Counted from the first letter of the stretch, positions 43,201-58,200 are shown. The stretch is 64,000 bases of DNA from Trichostrongylus colubriformis (GCA_963978905.1 OZ022259.1:25332068-25396067), one strand, 5' to 3'. Numbers and translations: made by a program. The notes: generated by a model not told the origin, from the sequence alone.

Positions 43201-46200
43201 CATTTGCGCCACTGAACGGCCTCGTCTCAAGGCTGTAAGTATATACATTAGTTGCATTTCTGACCTTGCTCATACTAAGCAGTTGAGGAATTATTGATTG
43301 AACTGCTTCTTGAAAATGCGTTCGGATTTTACAGCTAACTAGATCTCATATTCATGCTATTGCGGGTCTTTCGAGAAAAACCATTAACTCAAGAAGAATT
43401 AACATTGGAAGGTTCAACATTCTAGTAGAATTAATAATAGCTTAACAGTTATGCTATGGATGAATGTTCCATAGAAAAGTTGTGGAAAGAGATCGATCAA
43501 TAGAACGAAATGTTGCCTAACACAGGGGAAATGTATCATATTCTCCTCACGCACTTTTGATGCAAACGTGTTTTACCGCACGCTGCATCAAAAGTGCGTG
43601 AGTGAGTGAATGTAGTTTGGAATAACCGGATATGTTACACATGTGTGTTACACAATGCGTCAATGCAGGTAAAGGGCGTGTAGGTAGAGTCAGGCCACGG
43701 AAAATGAGTCAGTCAGGGTATGGCTTTGGTAAGGGGCTTGGAGAGCATCGCATGCTCAACAACGGTTTGTGCCGCACTCTATCTCCTTCGACCCCTCACT
43801 TCACTTCGCTTTTGACATATTCGGCCCTCCTAAACACCCCTAAGTATTGTTCGTGCTGCCTAAACAAAGCTGGATTACGTGGGAACCTGAGGATTACAGT
43901 AGTTTAAATCGCCGTCACACTTTGCGATTTTGCGGTGTCGCGGCTCCGCACGGGATGCCACGGCATTGCGATCTTAAGGTGGTGGTATCGTCTGACGCCG
44001 GCCTCACAAGGGAAGGATGGTAAGTCGAAGTGGCTGTTTGAAATGGGGTTTATACCAATGATAGGGCTCGGGATGCCATTCACCAATCTGCATTCCATAT
44101 CTGCTATGCGTCTCTGGGAACAGAGTTACAATTTGCGAGGCACCATGTCATCAGCACGGCGTTGCAGCCGCGAGCAACGCCCTCCGTGGCTAATAGAGAG
44201 TGTTCCGGATCTGCAGGCCAGGGGTCATGGGTAATCTTGCCGCCGGTGCGGGTTTTTTTTGCATTTTGTGTTTCATTTTCAGTAAGTGCTTTTCTTTCAC
44301 TTCTGGACGTTTCCTTGTACTGGACCTATCGCACCCATCATTTACTCTGCCACTTTATTTATAACTACTAACATTACTCACAAGGGAAGGATACCAAGTC
44401 GAAGGAATTCCGTACCACACGAATTAGGCTCGAAAAGATTATGATATTCGTGCACAGGGGGTCGAATTACCCCTCTGTGCAAACTTTCAGCCAAATCCAG
44501 TTTTTGGTCCAACTTCGGAAAATTAGGGGTGGCCAAGGGGTGAAGTGGTAGTTTTTGAATTTTCTTCTACAAAAAACAAAAAAAACCCTGCAACCTGAAC
44601 AAGATAGCCTACACATACCTTTTACACTTGCCCATCGCGCTAAATGTACGAAACAAGCGTCAAATAGGAGCATTTCCTAGGCAAGGGTCAACGATTCTCC
44701 TTTATTCAATGTGCTGCCACCCATTAGCCCGTGAATTTTTCCGAAATTTGGTCAAATCCTCGAATTGGCTAAAAACTTGTTCCTTGGGGTAATTTGACTC
44801 CCTGAACACGAAAATCGCTCTGGTTTTGCGCAAGAACGTCTGGCTCGCATGCTATGGGCGCATACTGCTTTTTCGAAAAAAAAACTTCATAATTCCGCTC
44901 AGAAAATCGTTCTGCAAATTTCGAATACAGATTCGAGATCAGCGTCCGAAAATACGTCGGACCATATGTATCCCATTCTGAATGGCCACTTCGACCTGGG
45001 GTTTTTCCCTTGTGTGTTTCTTCTCTTTCAACGCTTGTAACTCTACTCCCAGAGGCGCATAACAGATATGGAATGCAGATTGGCGAATGGCATCCGGAGC
45101 CCTATCATTGGTATAAACCCCATTCCGAACGGCCACTTCGGCTTACCATTCTTCCCTTGTCAGTACTATGATTGTCCTCCGATTTTTTAGTTATAACATT
45201 TTAGGCATGTGTGCTTCTGTTCCAACGGTTGCTATCGTTGGATTTGGGAAATGAACTTGTTTGCCGATTAGTGTTTGATGTAATCATGGCAACAGAAGAG
45301 TTTATACATGAGGAGAAGAAACCCACAACCGGCCTGCAGGCCTTGCTACAAGCTCACGAAAGCTGTCTCAAGGTAAAGTCAATGAATCTTGATATATTTT
45401 TTTTGCCTATTTCCCAAGCTGAGCAACGCACAGGGTAGTGCTGAAGGAGGTCATTTTAATATTTTATTCATTTACCCTCCAAGTTAGGCATTTCGTGCCT
45501 AATTTCCAAATTGTGCTCTAGACAGTAGAGAAGCGAAGAGAAACAACATTTTTTTGCAAACGCTTTCGAGATTCCAGGTTTTAATGGAGCTGCTGGAGGA
45601 TATGGAGCATAAAAAGTCATTTGAAGGCATAGCCATCTTGGTCGTTGTGTCATGGGGTATACGTGCTGCTGAATTGGGATTTCTTCATCCTGTCATGCGT
45701 GAGAGAAATGTTTCCGCTCATCATAATATGTTTCTGGTTGTTCTGAAAAAAAGTTTTTTTTTTGTTATTTTAACTGTTCAGCTACTCGCTTCGAAGTAGT
45801 GACCACAACCGTCACCCGTTTACTAAGTCGCTTGAAAGGAGATTTCAACGAAAACCATATGAAATTAATCAGTGTGCTAGCGGATCTCACTCAGGTATGA
45901 GAATTCTTATGTTCGAAAAAGGGTTGATTGCAAAACGGCAAACGAAGTTGCTCTATTGTTTCTATCAACTTGACGCAGTCCTGTTCTCATCTCTCTCGGA
46001 AGGGTATGCGGGACACTTAAAGGAATCGTCCACGGAAAATGAGTTTTTGTGTTACCCATATATTTATGTTGTATTTGCCTAATGTTGGCCTCATGCAAAA
46101 TTTTACGCGAAAAAATGTGAATCTGGCTGAGATACAGCACCACAAAGTGCGGTCCCAGTGGGCGGGGCCTCCGTGTAAAAGCCTCGTCCCGTCTTCCGCC

Positions 46201-49200
46201 GCCGTTGGGAACGGAGAGTGGGACTGTTTACGTTACCTTCTGTTCCTACAATGCGTCTCAGACCACGGCGGACATGGTACGAGGTTTTTACACGGAGGCC
46301 CCGCCCACTGGGACCGCATTTGTGGTGTTGTATTTCAGCCAGATTCACATTTTTTCGCGTGAAAATTTGCATGAGGCCAACATTAGGCAAATACAACATA
46401 AACATATGGGCAACACAAAAACTCATTTTCCGTGGACGATTCCTTTAAACATCGCGCACAAATGCTTTACTGGTTCAGATATGGGCCAGATGCGCTGCAA
46501 TCTCTGCTTGCGTGACTTGACTCAATAAGAGTGTCCTATTGCACATCCCTCTCGTTAGGTAGAGCATCATCTGAGCACGGATGACTTACATAAGTAACAT
46601 AATCGTTGCATGGAATTGCCAAAGTTTTTGCGTGTGAGGGTTAAACACACTGCTAGGGTTAATTTTGGTGGATTGTGAAATGTTTGTTGGATATGATAGA
46701 CGTGGTGACATTAGTTTGACAGTTGAGAAAGAACGATTTAAAACGATGATAAACCCTAGAAGCAATAACCTGAAAACCTTCCTCCTTTTGCCCCCTCCGC
46801 ATCACTAGCCGATGGGGATAGATGCAGACGGGCGAGGGGCTGAGTCAGCCAGCGGCAAACGATGCCCCGCACTCGCAGCAGCTCGGACTTTTGATGTGTT
46901 GCTGTCCGACATGATGTGCGGGAGATCGCGTTGAAGATTCGTAGGAGCGCTTTTTCGAGGAGAGTTTCGCCACAGATAATCTCTTCTAAAGTGATACCTT
47001 AGTTCCCAAAGGATATGCCCCGCTAGCTCTCATTTTGCAATGAGCTCATTGTTATCGAAAGGATTTAATGACAAAATTGATGGAGAACTTGAAAACTGGA
47101 ATAATTGTGCGTGGTTATCAAATTTTTTTTTTGAGATTTGGAGCACATTTTGGCATGGGGAACCTGTAAGCTCCCCGTTTTGTGAACAGTTATTTACGAT
47201 CTATAAGCAAACTAAGCAATACGAATCCGACTCTTCGCGTATACGGCGTTAAGTTTTAATTTGTTTGAACTCAATTCAGCGATTAATAAGCGTGAGATTT
47301 ACGTACAGGAGTTGGTGGAGCGTTTACTCACTCTCGAGCCGATCAGTAACGGCAGTATAGTTGAAAATTTGCAAGCGTACTATTCGTTTTTGCTGAACGT
47401 CGATGTGATCTCATCACAGAGGTGACTTTTGTAGCTCCTTTCATCTTCACTTTTTGTTTTTATCTATTTTCCTGGTTTCATTAGTAGAATATTTTCAGTG
47501 CTCGAGGTGCTTGGATAGCATCATATTGTGAAACACGTTGGCAAACTCTTTTGAGGGATGGGAAACACGGTGATGCAATGAAAATCAGGCGAATCACCGT
47601 TGCGGCACTGTCTTTGTGTAGTTGTAGGAATGCATCGTCGGTTTTCATAAATATCTTACCGACTGAACAACAGCTCATTCAAGTAAGTCTCCGCGAGGCT
47701 TGAATTCTCGATTCTCATTATACTTTCGATGTTTTGGACCCCATTCAAATGTTTCAATAGTATAACTATCACGCCCTATATATAAACCAGGTGTTTGGTA
47801 TGTCTGTGTGTCTGTCTGTCCACACTGTGGTTTTATTACCCAAGTTTGAGGTACAGTCCATTGAGCAACGCCTGGCAGGGCGTGGCCTACGGACATGGGA
47901 GAGTGAGAGTGTGTGGCGGGGTGAGAGGGTTTGATACACGCGCTCATTTTGCATGCTTCCATGTGTGACGCGCAGTAGTGTGCGCTAGCCCAACTGGTAG
48001 GCTTATAAATGACTCTATATCAGGGTGAGCATATGTGTCTAGCGTGCCTCATGTAGCCTGTGACAGCCGATAGGTAGAGAGTCCTCGGCGTATTCTCGTA
48101 GACCGTGCGAGAGGGCCAGCCGATTCTATCATATTCTATCCGTACCATACTCGTTCAAGAGGATGTGAACAGTAGTCCAGAATGGCGCCTGGGTTCACTT
48201 AGTACCTTCACCGGTTTGTAACTGATGTAATAGTGAACGCTACGGGTCAAACTAAACGGTTTATGGCTCGCTTCACGGTGAAAGGGCGCTTGAAGCGACA
48301 TTTAGCAGGATCCTACGGCGGCTCCACCAGATATTCTGGTTCACATGCGTTGTTCACATGCTGCGTATGACCATCACGCATCACAGGTCTGCGTAAGGTC
48401 GATCCATACTCGCTGACGCGAAGTGTTCTAAACACATCCGCGGCGAAATTCACTGGGTAGAGGAGAGACCCATCGCCTACACTTTCCTTCTCGATGGCTG
48501 ATCAATTACCACACCCGCCGCTCCCAGAATCTTGAATCCGTTCACAGTATTTTCTAGATTTTACTCAATCATCGGAGGATTTTCTTCAGGTTCTCGAGGC
48601 TGCTTCTTCATTGGGCACTGCGGCTTCTGGTGTCTTTCTGACTGTGTTCGAAATTGTTGGCGACTTGGCCTCTCGGCACTCTAAATTCCCTACAACTGCT
48701 TCCGTCGCCTTCCTCTCCTTACCTTGGCTTTTGGTATTTGATGCTGTTTGTCCTTACTACCGTCGAATAGCTAACGATTTCTCCGATTTTCAGGATCCAG
48801 AGCTGCAACTGCAATCCAAGCGTCATATGACCTCGTTGCCTTTACTGAAGGAAATGAATCATTTAGCTAGAACGCACACTATTAGTGCAAGTATGCCTAC
48901 TGTATATGAATATCAATGTGAATTTTTCTGTTCATAGTTTCAATGTTTTGTAAACGTTCAGGCGATGATGTTTTGGAGTATACCCTTTCTGCTCTGTCGT
49001 CTGTTCATGGATTTTGCGACTGGCGACGTACTATCTTGCTTTCGGCTATGTCTTCTCATCGGCCAGCGCTCGTTCAGGTACTCTGGAGCTTCTATTACGA
49101 TATTTACTCAACTGATACAAGGTTTCGCCACTTTTCTATTCTGTTTGATCGTTGATTGAATTCGGAAGTCGCACTAGAGCCACCGTCAGTCTTCGAGATT

Positions 49201-52200
49201 CTGTGATTCTGCGATTGTGCGACCTCGCACTTACGCACGCGAAACTGCGACCTTGAGACCTTGCATTGCAACGCATCTTCGCTTGCGTAGTCGCGACGCC
49301 GCATGATCGCAAAGTCTGACGGCGGCCTGAGCTTCTTCCTTCCATGCCCGGGTGGTCCTTAACAGGATGGTGTTTTTCATATTACATTTTTTCCTGTGTT
49401 TCTACAGGGCCATCGCATTAAAATAAAGATTTGACAAAAATTCTGGATAGGAGCTCTCATCAAAGGGTGTTGGAAGAGGTTGTGTGTACAGCTATCGCCA
49501 TTCCCCTTTCTCCCCCTCATAGTAACGTGCTCGTCGTTCCCATACCAATCCAGCGCTTACCACCTAGGGAGAGCCTCATGGTCTGACCGGAGCGGGGCGA
49601 ATTTAGGGTGGAAGCAGCTCAGTTCGAGAGTGAAGCAAATTACATATTTCATGGCAAATAGGAAGTGTTTCAGGCTGCACTCTCTTACTTGGCAATGTTT
49701 GTATCATCACTCGATGCTGCGTCTTTACATCGTTTGTTAACTCCAGCAATCGAATTAACTTCAGCTACAAATTTCACGGTAACAGTTAGATTCATCGTTT
49801 TCATGCCTTCTTTCACGCCTTTAGCTTGATCCGTCTATTGTTTATCAAAACGATCACTGCTATGCACCTGGTATGAATAAGGCTAGATAATGCAGTTTGA
49901 GTTAAAGGCGCACCACGCGATAATCAGATCATGCCCTACTTTTTTGGGGCTGGTAGGTCCTTGGATAACCGCTCACGCTGCACTTTGCGGCTGCACGGTA
50001 CCCTCTCGCGGTGTTGTGCCTGCTCGCATACAACCGAGCCACGCCCACCCTACCAAATCAGACTTAGCCTTAGACGAACGAATTCTCAACGTGGCGCTCA
50101 TGTAAAGAAGAAAATTTACAATAACAGACGATAATTTGATGAAACAGCCAGATGATGAAAGCAGCTCACACATGGAAATCGTTCGTTTAAGGCCAGGTGT
50201 GACTTGGCGGGTGGGCGTATCTTGGTTGTTTTCAAGCAGGCACAACACCGTGAGGGTGCACCGTGCAGTCTCAACAAAGATGCAGTCTGAGCAGTTATCC
50301 AAGGAACTTCTTCCCCCAAGGAAGTGAACCACTAATCTGATCATGTGGGGTGCCTTTAAGCGAATTTCATTCTGACGTGGTAGCCTGAGGCCCCAAGCTT
50401 GCGCTTCAGAAAACTTTGCTGTAAAATCCTCTTGTACTTAGCATCGCACCTCGAACGCCATTTGAAACATCATGGATGTCATGTGAAAAAATTTTGAAAT
50501 GAAGCACAGTCGGTCCATTTCCTTTCAGACCGTAACAAGGGAGGCCCTTCAGGTCATGGTAAGCTTTCCCAGAACGGTTTTTTACATTTTATAGGGTCAC
50601 ATACATAAAGCAAAAAACCGGTCTGAAATTCGGCTAAATAGTTTTGGGAAGCCCAGAAAATGAGTGACAAAATTTGCTTGGAAAGAAGCAATTTTGACCA
50701 GTTGGCTGCAATGCTTTCCAGCTGCGGCGTTCAGTATATGCATATCAGAAGACTGTCTTCAAACCTACCCCAAGACCACTGCGATCTGGTTCAAAAATGT
50801 AGAATCACTTAAGGTAACTGCTAAACGAAGCAAAGAAAACTCATAGAGGGGATGCACAGGCAACGCCACTTGCAGTGGTTGGACGGCCGAATGGATAGGT
50901 GGGATGGGCTGACATTGGTACGGTGAAGGGGGTGCTCGTGGTTCAAGTCTTCTCGACGTCTCCCTTTTGCATTTTCTTAATTTTCTTGGTCCAGCACTAT
51001 ACTATTTGCGAACATGCAAAGTGACTGCAATTTCGTCGCTGGTGTAGGAAAGTGACCTCATTTACAAGCTTTCAGTGGTTAAAGGCACACCCCGCGAAAA
51101 ATTGTGAAAGCTATCGCGTGTGTTACAGGATGTAGAGGCCCTAGTTTACCCACCAGTGAAGAAAAATAAGTCAAAACCCTTCACAACTACCAAAAATAAA
51201 GCCTCCTGTCATCGGTCCTCGTACGAGTACGGGAGGTTGGAAATGAGTTTTTGCTCATGATATCGCGCAAAATGCTACGATATCATCTACTCTTTCCTGT
51301 TGAAGCTATTTTCGCTATTGATATCGCTGCCTTATCTTGTCTTATCGCGAATTTCCCTCTCGTCTAGGTCGGGTGTGATTCGGCTCGGTGGGCTCAACTC
51401 GGCTCAGGTCGACTAGGCCGTGCGCGGCGGGGGTGAGCCATGGCGCCGCGAAAAGGGTGCAAGCTTCACAACCATCCAAGCGTCTACCTGCCCTGAGAAG
51501 GTAAGGCCGCTTCCATACTTTGCGCACCGACGCCGTCACGCGCGTGACGCAGGCACGCGCGTGACGCAGGCACGCGCGTGACGGCGTCGGTGCGCAAAGT
51601 ATGGAAGCGGCCTAAGGACCACTTTGATTATCGCGTGGTGTGCCTTTAAAGTGTTTGGACCCTTCGCCGCCCCTAGCAGCGTGCCAGGCGTTTTCCTGCG
51701 AAACTAGTGTAATATTCGTGCTCAGGATACTCAATTAGCCCTAGATACAAAATACTATCCGAATTGAGATTTTGACCCAAACTCAGTACAGTGGGTAGAC
51801 ATGGGCACACAGTCACTGCCCAACTTGTGCAGACGAACAACTTACAGCCTCGATTAAATGCTATGGAGCATGTGCAGAATCAACGCATTCCAAGTGAACT
51901 GCACCTGGCAACACCTTGCGATGGCAAAATATAGCAAATATTTCATTACATCATCTAGCGACCTCCTTTCGTTGAGTGCTCTTTACTATGGTAGTAGTGG
52001 TACTAGCGGTCGCCCAATTTTCGAGCTTGGGTCAAAATCACGATAGGGCTGAAAACTTGTCATCTAGGGTAGTTCGATCCCTTGAGCGTGAATATTACAC
52101 GTACTTCGCGGGAAAACGCCTAGTTCCCCTGTTACGAGCGTTGGCAGGTCCAAACCAATCATTCGCTCAGTGCGCAAAAATACTGGAGACTTGTAGGATA

Positions 52201-55200
52201 AAAATTGATTTTGCACATATTATGCGCGTATGGTCTTACATGAGCACAAATGGATGAAAACTAGAAAAAATGCAAGTTTGTCCTCAGTGACGATCGAACC
52301 ATCAACTATTTTCTGGGCCCCCCAAAACTATTTAGCCAAATTTGAGACCGGTTTTTGCTTCATGTATGTGACCCTATAAAATGCAAAAAACTGTTTCGAA
52401 AAAGCTCACCATGACTTGATGGGCCTTCCTTGTAAGATGACGGGTTAGGTGCAGTGTAGCCTGAATCAATAATTCACGTGGTGGTTTCGCTAGTGCATGT
52501 GAGCTTAGATGAAATGACACGAGTTTTCTTCAAAGTCCTGTATAAAATTGTCGCTCGCTTTTTCTAGTTAAATGCTTTACAAATGTTCATACGAAATCCA
52601 TCTTTATTTTAGTCCGTGACACCTTCTCCTTTCAGCATTCTAAAGTAGATGTGGCATGCATACTCAACGCTTTATCACATTCGTTGTGTGCGAGTCATCC
52701 GGAAACCAAGGTTCATGGAGCGACAGGGGTGACATGCAAGGCGTGTGAAGGAGTGGTCGCCGGTACACCGATTCCAGAACAAGAAAAAGTTCACCAACTA
52801 CCGGGATTGTTTGAACTTCTCCTGAAAGTGCTCACGGATCCTAAGTGTCAGAAGGAGAAGCATATACGGCTAGGTTCCTTTTTTAATTCTCGAAACATAA
52901 ACAATGTCACAACGGTGAGTAGGGGGCTGAATGTGATTTTTTCGAAACATTTCATACTTTTTTAGGAATTGATTGGTGGGGATCAAAGTCATTTAGAGGA
53001 AGGAGAACCAAATTTTGAGCTGTTAATTGACTCCAAAGTCACTGTGCAGGCCGCGTTCGAATACAGCTGAAGTTCTGAAAGCAATGCGCGTAGGTGGCGC
53101 ATTTTCATGGAGGGTCGATTTTTTATCTAGAAAAAGAGGAGAATTTATTTCGAAATTTTCTTGAGTAATTCCATCGACTCATTTGTTTGTCAGTGGTTTT
53201 TGGGCAGATGAGGTGGTTTTTAGAAACAGGTGTCAATCTGTAACTATACGGCACTAGTACTATGATTATTGATTGGCGACTGCTTTTTTCGGGTTAAACT
53301 ATCTGTACCAAAAATGTTACGCAACGATTGACCCTGGGCTGCATCCTCACTTCCTTTCTTCTATACAACGCTTTATATCCGCCTGCGTATGCCTTGTAGA
53401 ATACTACCGTACTTCAGATACGGTTGGATTGGTGTTGACAACGATCTGTCACATGCAATGCACCCCAGAGATGTACCTCAAGTTGGTGAAAGCCAGTTTG
53501 AAGTTCATCAATGATGAAGACGAAGATGTTAGAAACGTGTTCCAGTGAGTCCTTCAAGAGTATGCTGTAGATTTTTTTCGAGTAAAGGTATTTCACATGG
53601 TTTCGTTCAGATCTGCCTTCAAAGTCATTGTATCCGATCCACTACCTTCAGAGCTGGCCGAAGCAATTTTCAGTGATCAGTTCTGTGCCGAATACCCTGC
53701 CGAGTGTGAGCAGACCATGATGGAAGCGTCGAACCCATTCCTTGTTTTGGCAGCCAGGTTTGTCGTGATCTCTGAGATTATTGGGACTTATACAGTTTTG
53801 GATCAGCTCAGTTGTTTATCCAAGACTTAAGGGATATTCATATGAAGAGCGGTCGTTTCTGAAGGAGAACCCAAAATTGACTTTTATGGGAGCTTCATTT
53901 CATTGCCTCTTATCTCATTATTGAGCCGAATGACAATTAAACTTATGAGAGGCATGCCCAGGGCTAGTGACCACATTTGGGTAAGTAGGTGAAACGAAAT
54001 TGAAGTGGAGGCTTATTAATACCGCCGGGGGAGGGTACAGCCGTAAGTCTGCCATATGCCGCATTCTAACTTTGCGGTACCGGCGGCAAGGCGTGGCGGC
54101 GCGTCTCTGGGTCCCCGTCTGTGCTACCTGTCTCGCTGGTTGCGCCGTCTCTGCATCTCCCCGTTCCACTATGCCTCGCTGCCTGTGAACGCAGCCATGC
54201 AGCGCCACTGCCGGCGCAAAATATGCGGCATACCTCTATCCCATTTGCCACGTATTTGTTTTCCATTCAAGATCATAAGACAATTGAAAACAAGAGAGGG
54301 TCGTCCAGCTTATGTGCAGCTCAGTGCTGTTGTCGTCATCGACGAATCTGATTCCGTTTACCTACCAAACGTAGGAGACTTGATCAGCCAAAGATGGTAA
54401 GTGGTCCAAGGGTTGAACCCGGATCATGCAAGTGAGAGTGACGCCACTTGTCACTGTCACCCCCCCCCCCCCCCCTTTCGCCCTAAAGATTGTCAGCTAT
54501 TGAGGATACTTGTTGCAAATCGTTATTTGCCGAAAATCTGATAATTACTCGGAAGAGAGTGTTCGAAATACTTTCTCAATCACTCTATGGAAGTAATGTT
54601 CTGAATTTCCAGATACTCAAGCTGTCCAGACCTTTCCAATCGTTGCCTTCATCAGTTGTTCATTCGCGCCCTACATTTTCTTGATTCCACTGTAAGGCTT
54701 TCTGATTTCTCTGGATAAGTTGGTTTTGAATGAGGATTTCAGTCGATACTCAGTGAATGTAAGAAAACAATACAAGAGCTGGCAGCCTTGGAATTTTCTG
54801 ACTCGCGTGATACCCGACGATTTTTCGCTAGGAGGAAAAGGGTTAGTGGGTTTGATATTTTGTTTTGCGAACTTTTCTTTTACGCTCCTTGCTTGAGTTA
54901 TGAATTTCAGGCGTTTTGCTCTGATATGGTGAACGAGATGCTGTATTCTTCTTGGTGTACTAATGAAGAAGAAGCAGACAATGTCATTAACGAGGAGATC
55001 GATGATATGCTCCAAGTAGCGCAGGAAGTATTTGGTTTTGAGAGCGTTTCGGGGTGAGGAAATTTTAATGATCCGTTTGAATTTCGCTTGGATTAGGATT
55101 TCGCTTCTTTTTCGATGAATTATCAGCCATCGTTGAGCGCCTAACTCTGTCCCATCACGATGGTGTGATGTTTCAAATGCTTATACGATTTCAAATAAAA

Positions 55201-58200
55201 TGGAGGTGCATGCAGCATCTTGGGGGAAAATTGATCGATGTCCGAAGATTTTTCCTTTTTGACGTGCATTTATTGCAGTTTCATCCGCGCTGCAGTTTAT
55301 ATTGTTCCGTTGATCCTTCTCTCGGACCAGGAACAGAGGCAGGTTGCTGTGAAAGTACTCGACCGATTGAGGTTTCATCTTTCGAAGCATAGGCAAGACT
55401 TGATTTCCGAGGTGAGGAGTGTGATTGAAAAAAATGAGCGAACATGACGTTCCCTGTGCTTACCTTTCAATTTTGCTTATTTTTCCAAAGGTCAGTCGCC
55501 TCCGAAACATAGTGTTTTCTGCTAATTGGGAACGCATTCTTGAGACTGTGCGCTTGAAGACGCTGAGTCCATTTGATCGATCATGAAAAATGAGACAGGA
55601 GTGTAAATATGCAACAATGTAGACAAGCAGCTTTGATGTGACCAAAACATGAGAAATGGTATTCAATCCATCTATTCGAGTTCTGTAGGTGAAATGCAAC
55701 CATGCGTGGCATTGCTGTCGTATCGATCGGGTCCACATAGTTTCGTGATATGCAGCGGCAATACGCTGTGCCTGACCCCCTTCTCTAAAGACGAATTATA
55801 TGATGTGCTGTTTTCACCGCAGGGCTCGGATTATGTAGAAACATATCCATTAATATGGCGGGCTCCATTTACATTTGAGCAAGGGGTTTTACCGAATAGT
55901 TGGAAGAGTTTTCGAAAATTTAGGTGATTGTTTTGCGCGAAAACTCTTCTTCCAGTTCTAGTCCTTCTGGCCGATTTTAAAGTAGATGAACTACCTGATA
56001 ACTTCATTTGTTTCAGTACTTCCCTTCGGTACTCGAGAAGCCGTTGAATGGTGCAAAAAGGAAATCGTTGAAAATTTTCATCAAGGATTACTGTGATCTT
56101 GACCTAGTATGTCTCCCTACAGCTCCGTTTTTTTCTGCTTTTGTATTTCTTTCTGCTATGATAAATGCTATTGCAGAGATACTTGTTTCACACGAAACGT
56201 TTCCTTTGTATCGTATATGTGCTGCGAAGTTTGGCACTGGATGAGCAGGGATACCTGGAGATACTGCAGAATATGCGAAGTACTCAGACCCATGGGGCTT
56301 CACGAGAAACTTTTTCGCTGACAGCTGTTATGAAATACAAGTGAGTTATATATATATTTCCTTAGAGGAATCGTCCACGTAAAAATGGGTTTTTCTGTTA
56401 CCCATATATTTATGTTGTATTTGCCTGATAAGAGCCGCATGAAAGGTTTACGAGAAAAAAAAGTGAGAATTCGGCTTAGATACAGCTCTCCAAGTCGTCG
56501 AGATGCTTATAACAGGACAGTGAAGGAACAACGGATGGAATTGGCCAAAAACCCAAGAAATGGGGCCCTCTCTCCACTGTTGATTCTCGACGCGGGCGAC
56601 CTGTCCGTCAAAAGGCGGGTAGTCTGATCTAGTTTTCCATTGGCATGTGGCCAAGTAAAGATAAGGGAATGTTTGGAAATACGACAGCATCCATTTTCTA
56701 GAGTGAGCTTCAAGCTAAAACTGCGAAAGCGCGCCGCATTACCTTCGATCCTGCCGCATCCTTGGTTGCTCCCACCCCAGTCAATCGGGAATTACGTCAT
56801 CCGGAGGCGGGATCGACTTATCAAGAGGCGGGACAGATGACAGATTTTGCGGCGTTTCTACTGCTCGGAGGGGCGCTTTCACCGGAATTTTGCCACAGGT
56901 AGCCTTCTTAGGCTCAAGACTACCATGTGAGTGAATTCTTGTAGGAATCTCTCCATTACCACATTACCCCTAATGCTGTCCTTAAAGACATCAGAAGGAG
57001 GTAATTTTGGCCTATGGTAGAACAGACGTAGTGTGGACGAGTTCAAGTGGCCGCCATTGCACAAACTCTCCAATTTGACGCCGTGGCATGGTGCCAAGAA
57101 AAGATGTTTCTTTTATAAAATTGCTTTTTCCTTTTACTTTTTCCTTTATTCTTTCTTACACTGTTTCTAGATGTACTTACATGAATGCTACCGTAGTTGG
57201 GAATGGCCACTCCACTGCGCTGGGAGTCAGGTGCTACAACTAATGTTGGACCGCGGCCAGTCTCCTACAGTGGGCAACTCGGAAAGTCAGTGCGATGGTG
57301 CGAATGAGGCGCGAATACACATCGTAGCGATGCACTTTTGAATTCGGGTTTTTTCACCGATTATCGCTTCTAACCTTCTGCGTTCGTTACAAAATGCTCA
57401 TTTCTTGTATTTTTCTCTTCTTTCGGACCCCTTCCGGTTCCTTTAAAGACAAGTGAAACAAAAACAAGTGAGACAATGGGGCGAGAGAGGAGGGGTGGGG
57501 TGGAGGGGGGTGTAGGTTGGGACACACTGATTTTGACCTCAGCCTGCGACAGCCTGTGGCCTTATAGACCTGTCACACAGAGTATTCAGGCGATTTGTTC
57601 ATGTGAATCCTATCCTCCGTACAAATCTATTCCGCGGTTTTCGTGAGAGGATGATGCTATCCCAACATAATACTAAAAAAGGTGGAGTTTCAGAATGAAA
57701 TGAAATAAAAATGAAGCTTTGTTGTCAAAGGTCACAATTTGTTAAATTCAACGGTCACAGCCATTTCTCATCTCAGTACTCTTACATTACACTGTTCTAC
57801 TCGCTTTTCACTTTTACGGAGATCGCGTCAAAGAGATATGCATGGTCACCGTTTGCTTTGGTGGCTCTATCGACCGTGTGTCCCAACCGTCACGGGTGGG
57901 GGGAGTGTAAGCGAAAGAATAACAAGAACTGGTGTTTATGATACGAAAAATACAGTGAATTCACACTTGAGTCTTGGCAAGGTGTCATGTGTGTAGTTGC
58001 AGCAAACTGAAGGATTTGCAAGTGTTATCGTAGCGTAGATTGACCCCTCTCAGTGTTCTTAAGATCCTGTTGTAGTACTTTTTTTACTATCATATCACTT
58101 TACTATCATTTGTTTTTAGTCAAAACGCTATAGGGATCGCTTTCAGCTGCGAATATCTTGGTTTTCTCTTATCGTTCCGTCGCAGTCTGCTCGATGACGA

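Larger units (their letters stand above)
50500..52450. repeat. Composite inverted repeat holding nested elements
   Basis: Outer arms 50500-50660 (ggtcatggtaagctttcccagaac, tagggtcacatacataaagc) pair with 52310-52450 (gcttcatgtatgtgacccta). Inside are the TTAA element 51083-51645 and a relative of the 44.4-kb palindrome. Confidence 0.65.

Noticed and set aside
46039..46528. Four similar 107-aa frames on both strands
   Set aside because: They are mirror images from the two arms of the TTAA foldback element 46021-46444.
47040..47252. A 70-aa frame tested as an ATR exon
   Set aside because: Its donor and acceptor phases (2 in, 0 out) do not match the flanking exons (0 out, 1 in).
54264..54398. 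A segment with acceptor and GTAAGT donor (KTREGRPAYVQLSAVVV) tested as an ATR exon
   Set aside because: Joining from 53757 (phase 2) meets a stop, and its exit phase creates a stop with the next exon. The exon beginning near 54487 joins 53757 directly instead. It might still be an alternative exon.
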